In this document: positions 5,688 to 5,862 of the stretch, in pieces
Layout of the letters: the number at the start of each line of letters is the position of its first letter
How positions within the stretch are numbered: position 1 is the first letter of the stretch
Source: Treponema sp.
GTDB lineage: Bacteria; Spirochaetota; Spirochaetia; Treponematales; Breznakiellaceae
Assembly (NCBI GenBank): GCA_031275535.1
Contig: JAISOR010000161.1
Location: 1-5,862 of the forward strand
Length of the DNA: 5,862 nucleotides
Direction: 5' to 3'
Position numbers and translations under genes: made by a program
Notes under the pieces: generated by a model
Database searches by the model: none
What the model saw: the letters and a program-made list of their open reading frames with translations, nothing else
What the model was told of the DNA's origin: nothing

Positions 5688-5862
5688 AGCGTTTTATACC
5701 TCTTAATATAGTAACTATTTGACGGTTAGGCATGAATCTACCTATGAGACTACAAGATAGCATTTCAGATAAAGGTCGTCTATGTTCTTCTGGCAGGGCC
5801 AGGGCAAAGGCATTTACTCTTTATTCGGGATACTTTAAATGAAACCACCGTACCGGTGAAAC
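5688..5862 (-). promoter_or_regulatory. Upstream region of the operon
   Basis: This is the only stretch in the window long enough to hold the promoter of the three-gene operon. A TTCATG-N17-TACTAT pair close to the gene is a weak candidate, but it would start transcription inside the ribosome binding site, so the true promoter is probably farther up. The region also holds the right copy of the 27-bp word and, at 5846-5858, a small CACCG-TAC-CGGTG inverted repeat. On the + strand a 36-codon frame (5732-5842) crosses it without a convincing ribosome binding site. Confidence 0.35.
5799..5825 (-). repeat. 27-bp word, right copy, inverted relative to 428-454
   Basis: It matches 428-454 at 26 of 27 bases in opposite orientation. 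Read in the direction of the operon, it lies about 110 bp upstream of the foldase start codon, just as the left copy lies about 70 bp upstream of the zinc-ribbon gene start. The two copies thus each precede a gene in the same relative orientation, which favours a shared 5' regulatory or transcript-leader role over a random remnant. Confidence 0.6.

Noticed and set aside
5732..5842. 36-codon + strand frame starting MNLPMRLQDS and ending in RAKAFTLYSGYFK
   Set aside because: No convincing ribosome binding site, and it runs antisense through the operon leader. It is noted only because it crosses the 27-bp word.

Overview
The window is a bacterial chromosome segment, most likely from a spirochete of the Treponema group, possibly a termite-gut type. 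This rests on family resemblance and gene content: a DUF115/Maf-like protein beside a single-anchor SurA/PpiD-type foldase, and moderately GC-rich genes next to AT-rich intergenic DNA. No rRNA or other marker confirms it.

Layout: positions 1-521 hold no convincing intact gene. They contain an AT-rich stretch with a doubtful 69-codon ORF (66-275), an abrupt GC-rich island of about 190 bp with several inverted repeats (about 206-395), a 27-bp word that recurs inverted at the far right end (428-454), and a promoter (472-501). Positions 522-868 on the + strand carry a small zinc-ribbon membrane protein gene that is frameshifted by an 11-bp tandem duplication. Removing one copy restores a 111-residue protein with a second membrane helix.

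Positions 887-5687 on the - strand form a compact three-gene block transcribed right to left: a membrane-anchored SurA/PpiD-like parvulin foldase (4104-5687), a DUF115/Maf-like protein (2271-4100) and a MATE-family exporter (887-2278). The first two genes are 3 bp apart and the last two overlap by 8 bp, so translational coupling is likely. No obvious single pathway joins them: one acts in periplasmic folding, one belongs to a family tied in part to flagellin glycosylation, and one is an inner-membrane antiporter.

The most unusual structure is in the DUF115 gene. The DNA word GGGGACAGAGC occurs 11 times there: seven times in a 21-bp tandem array that encodes a heptapeptide repeat, twice more in the same orientation, and twice in the opposite orientation where it is read in different frames. 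This points to an element that spreads at DNA level rather than to a protein-level repeat. Positions 5688-5862 are the upstream region of the operon and contain the second copy of the 27-bp word.
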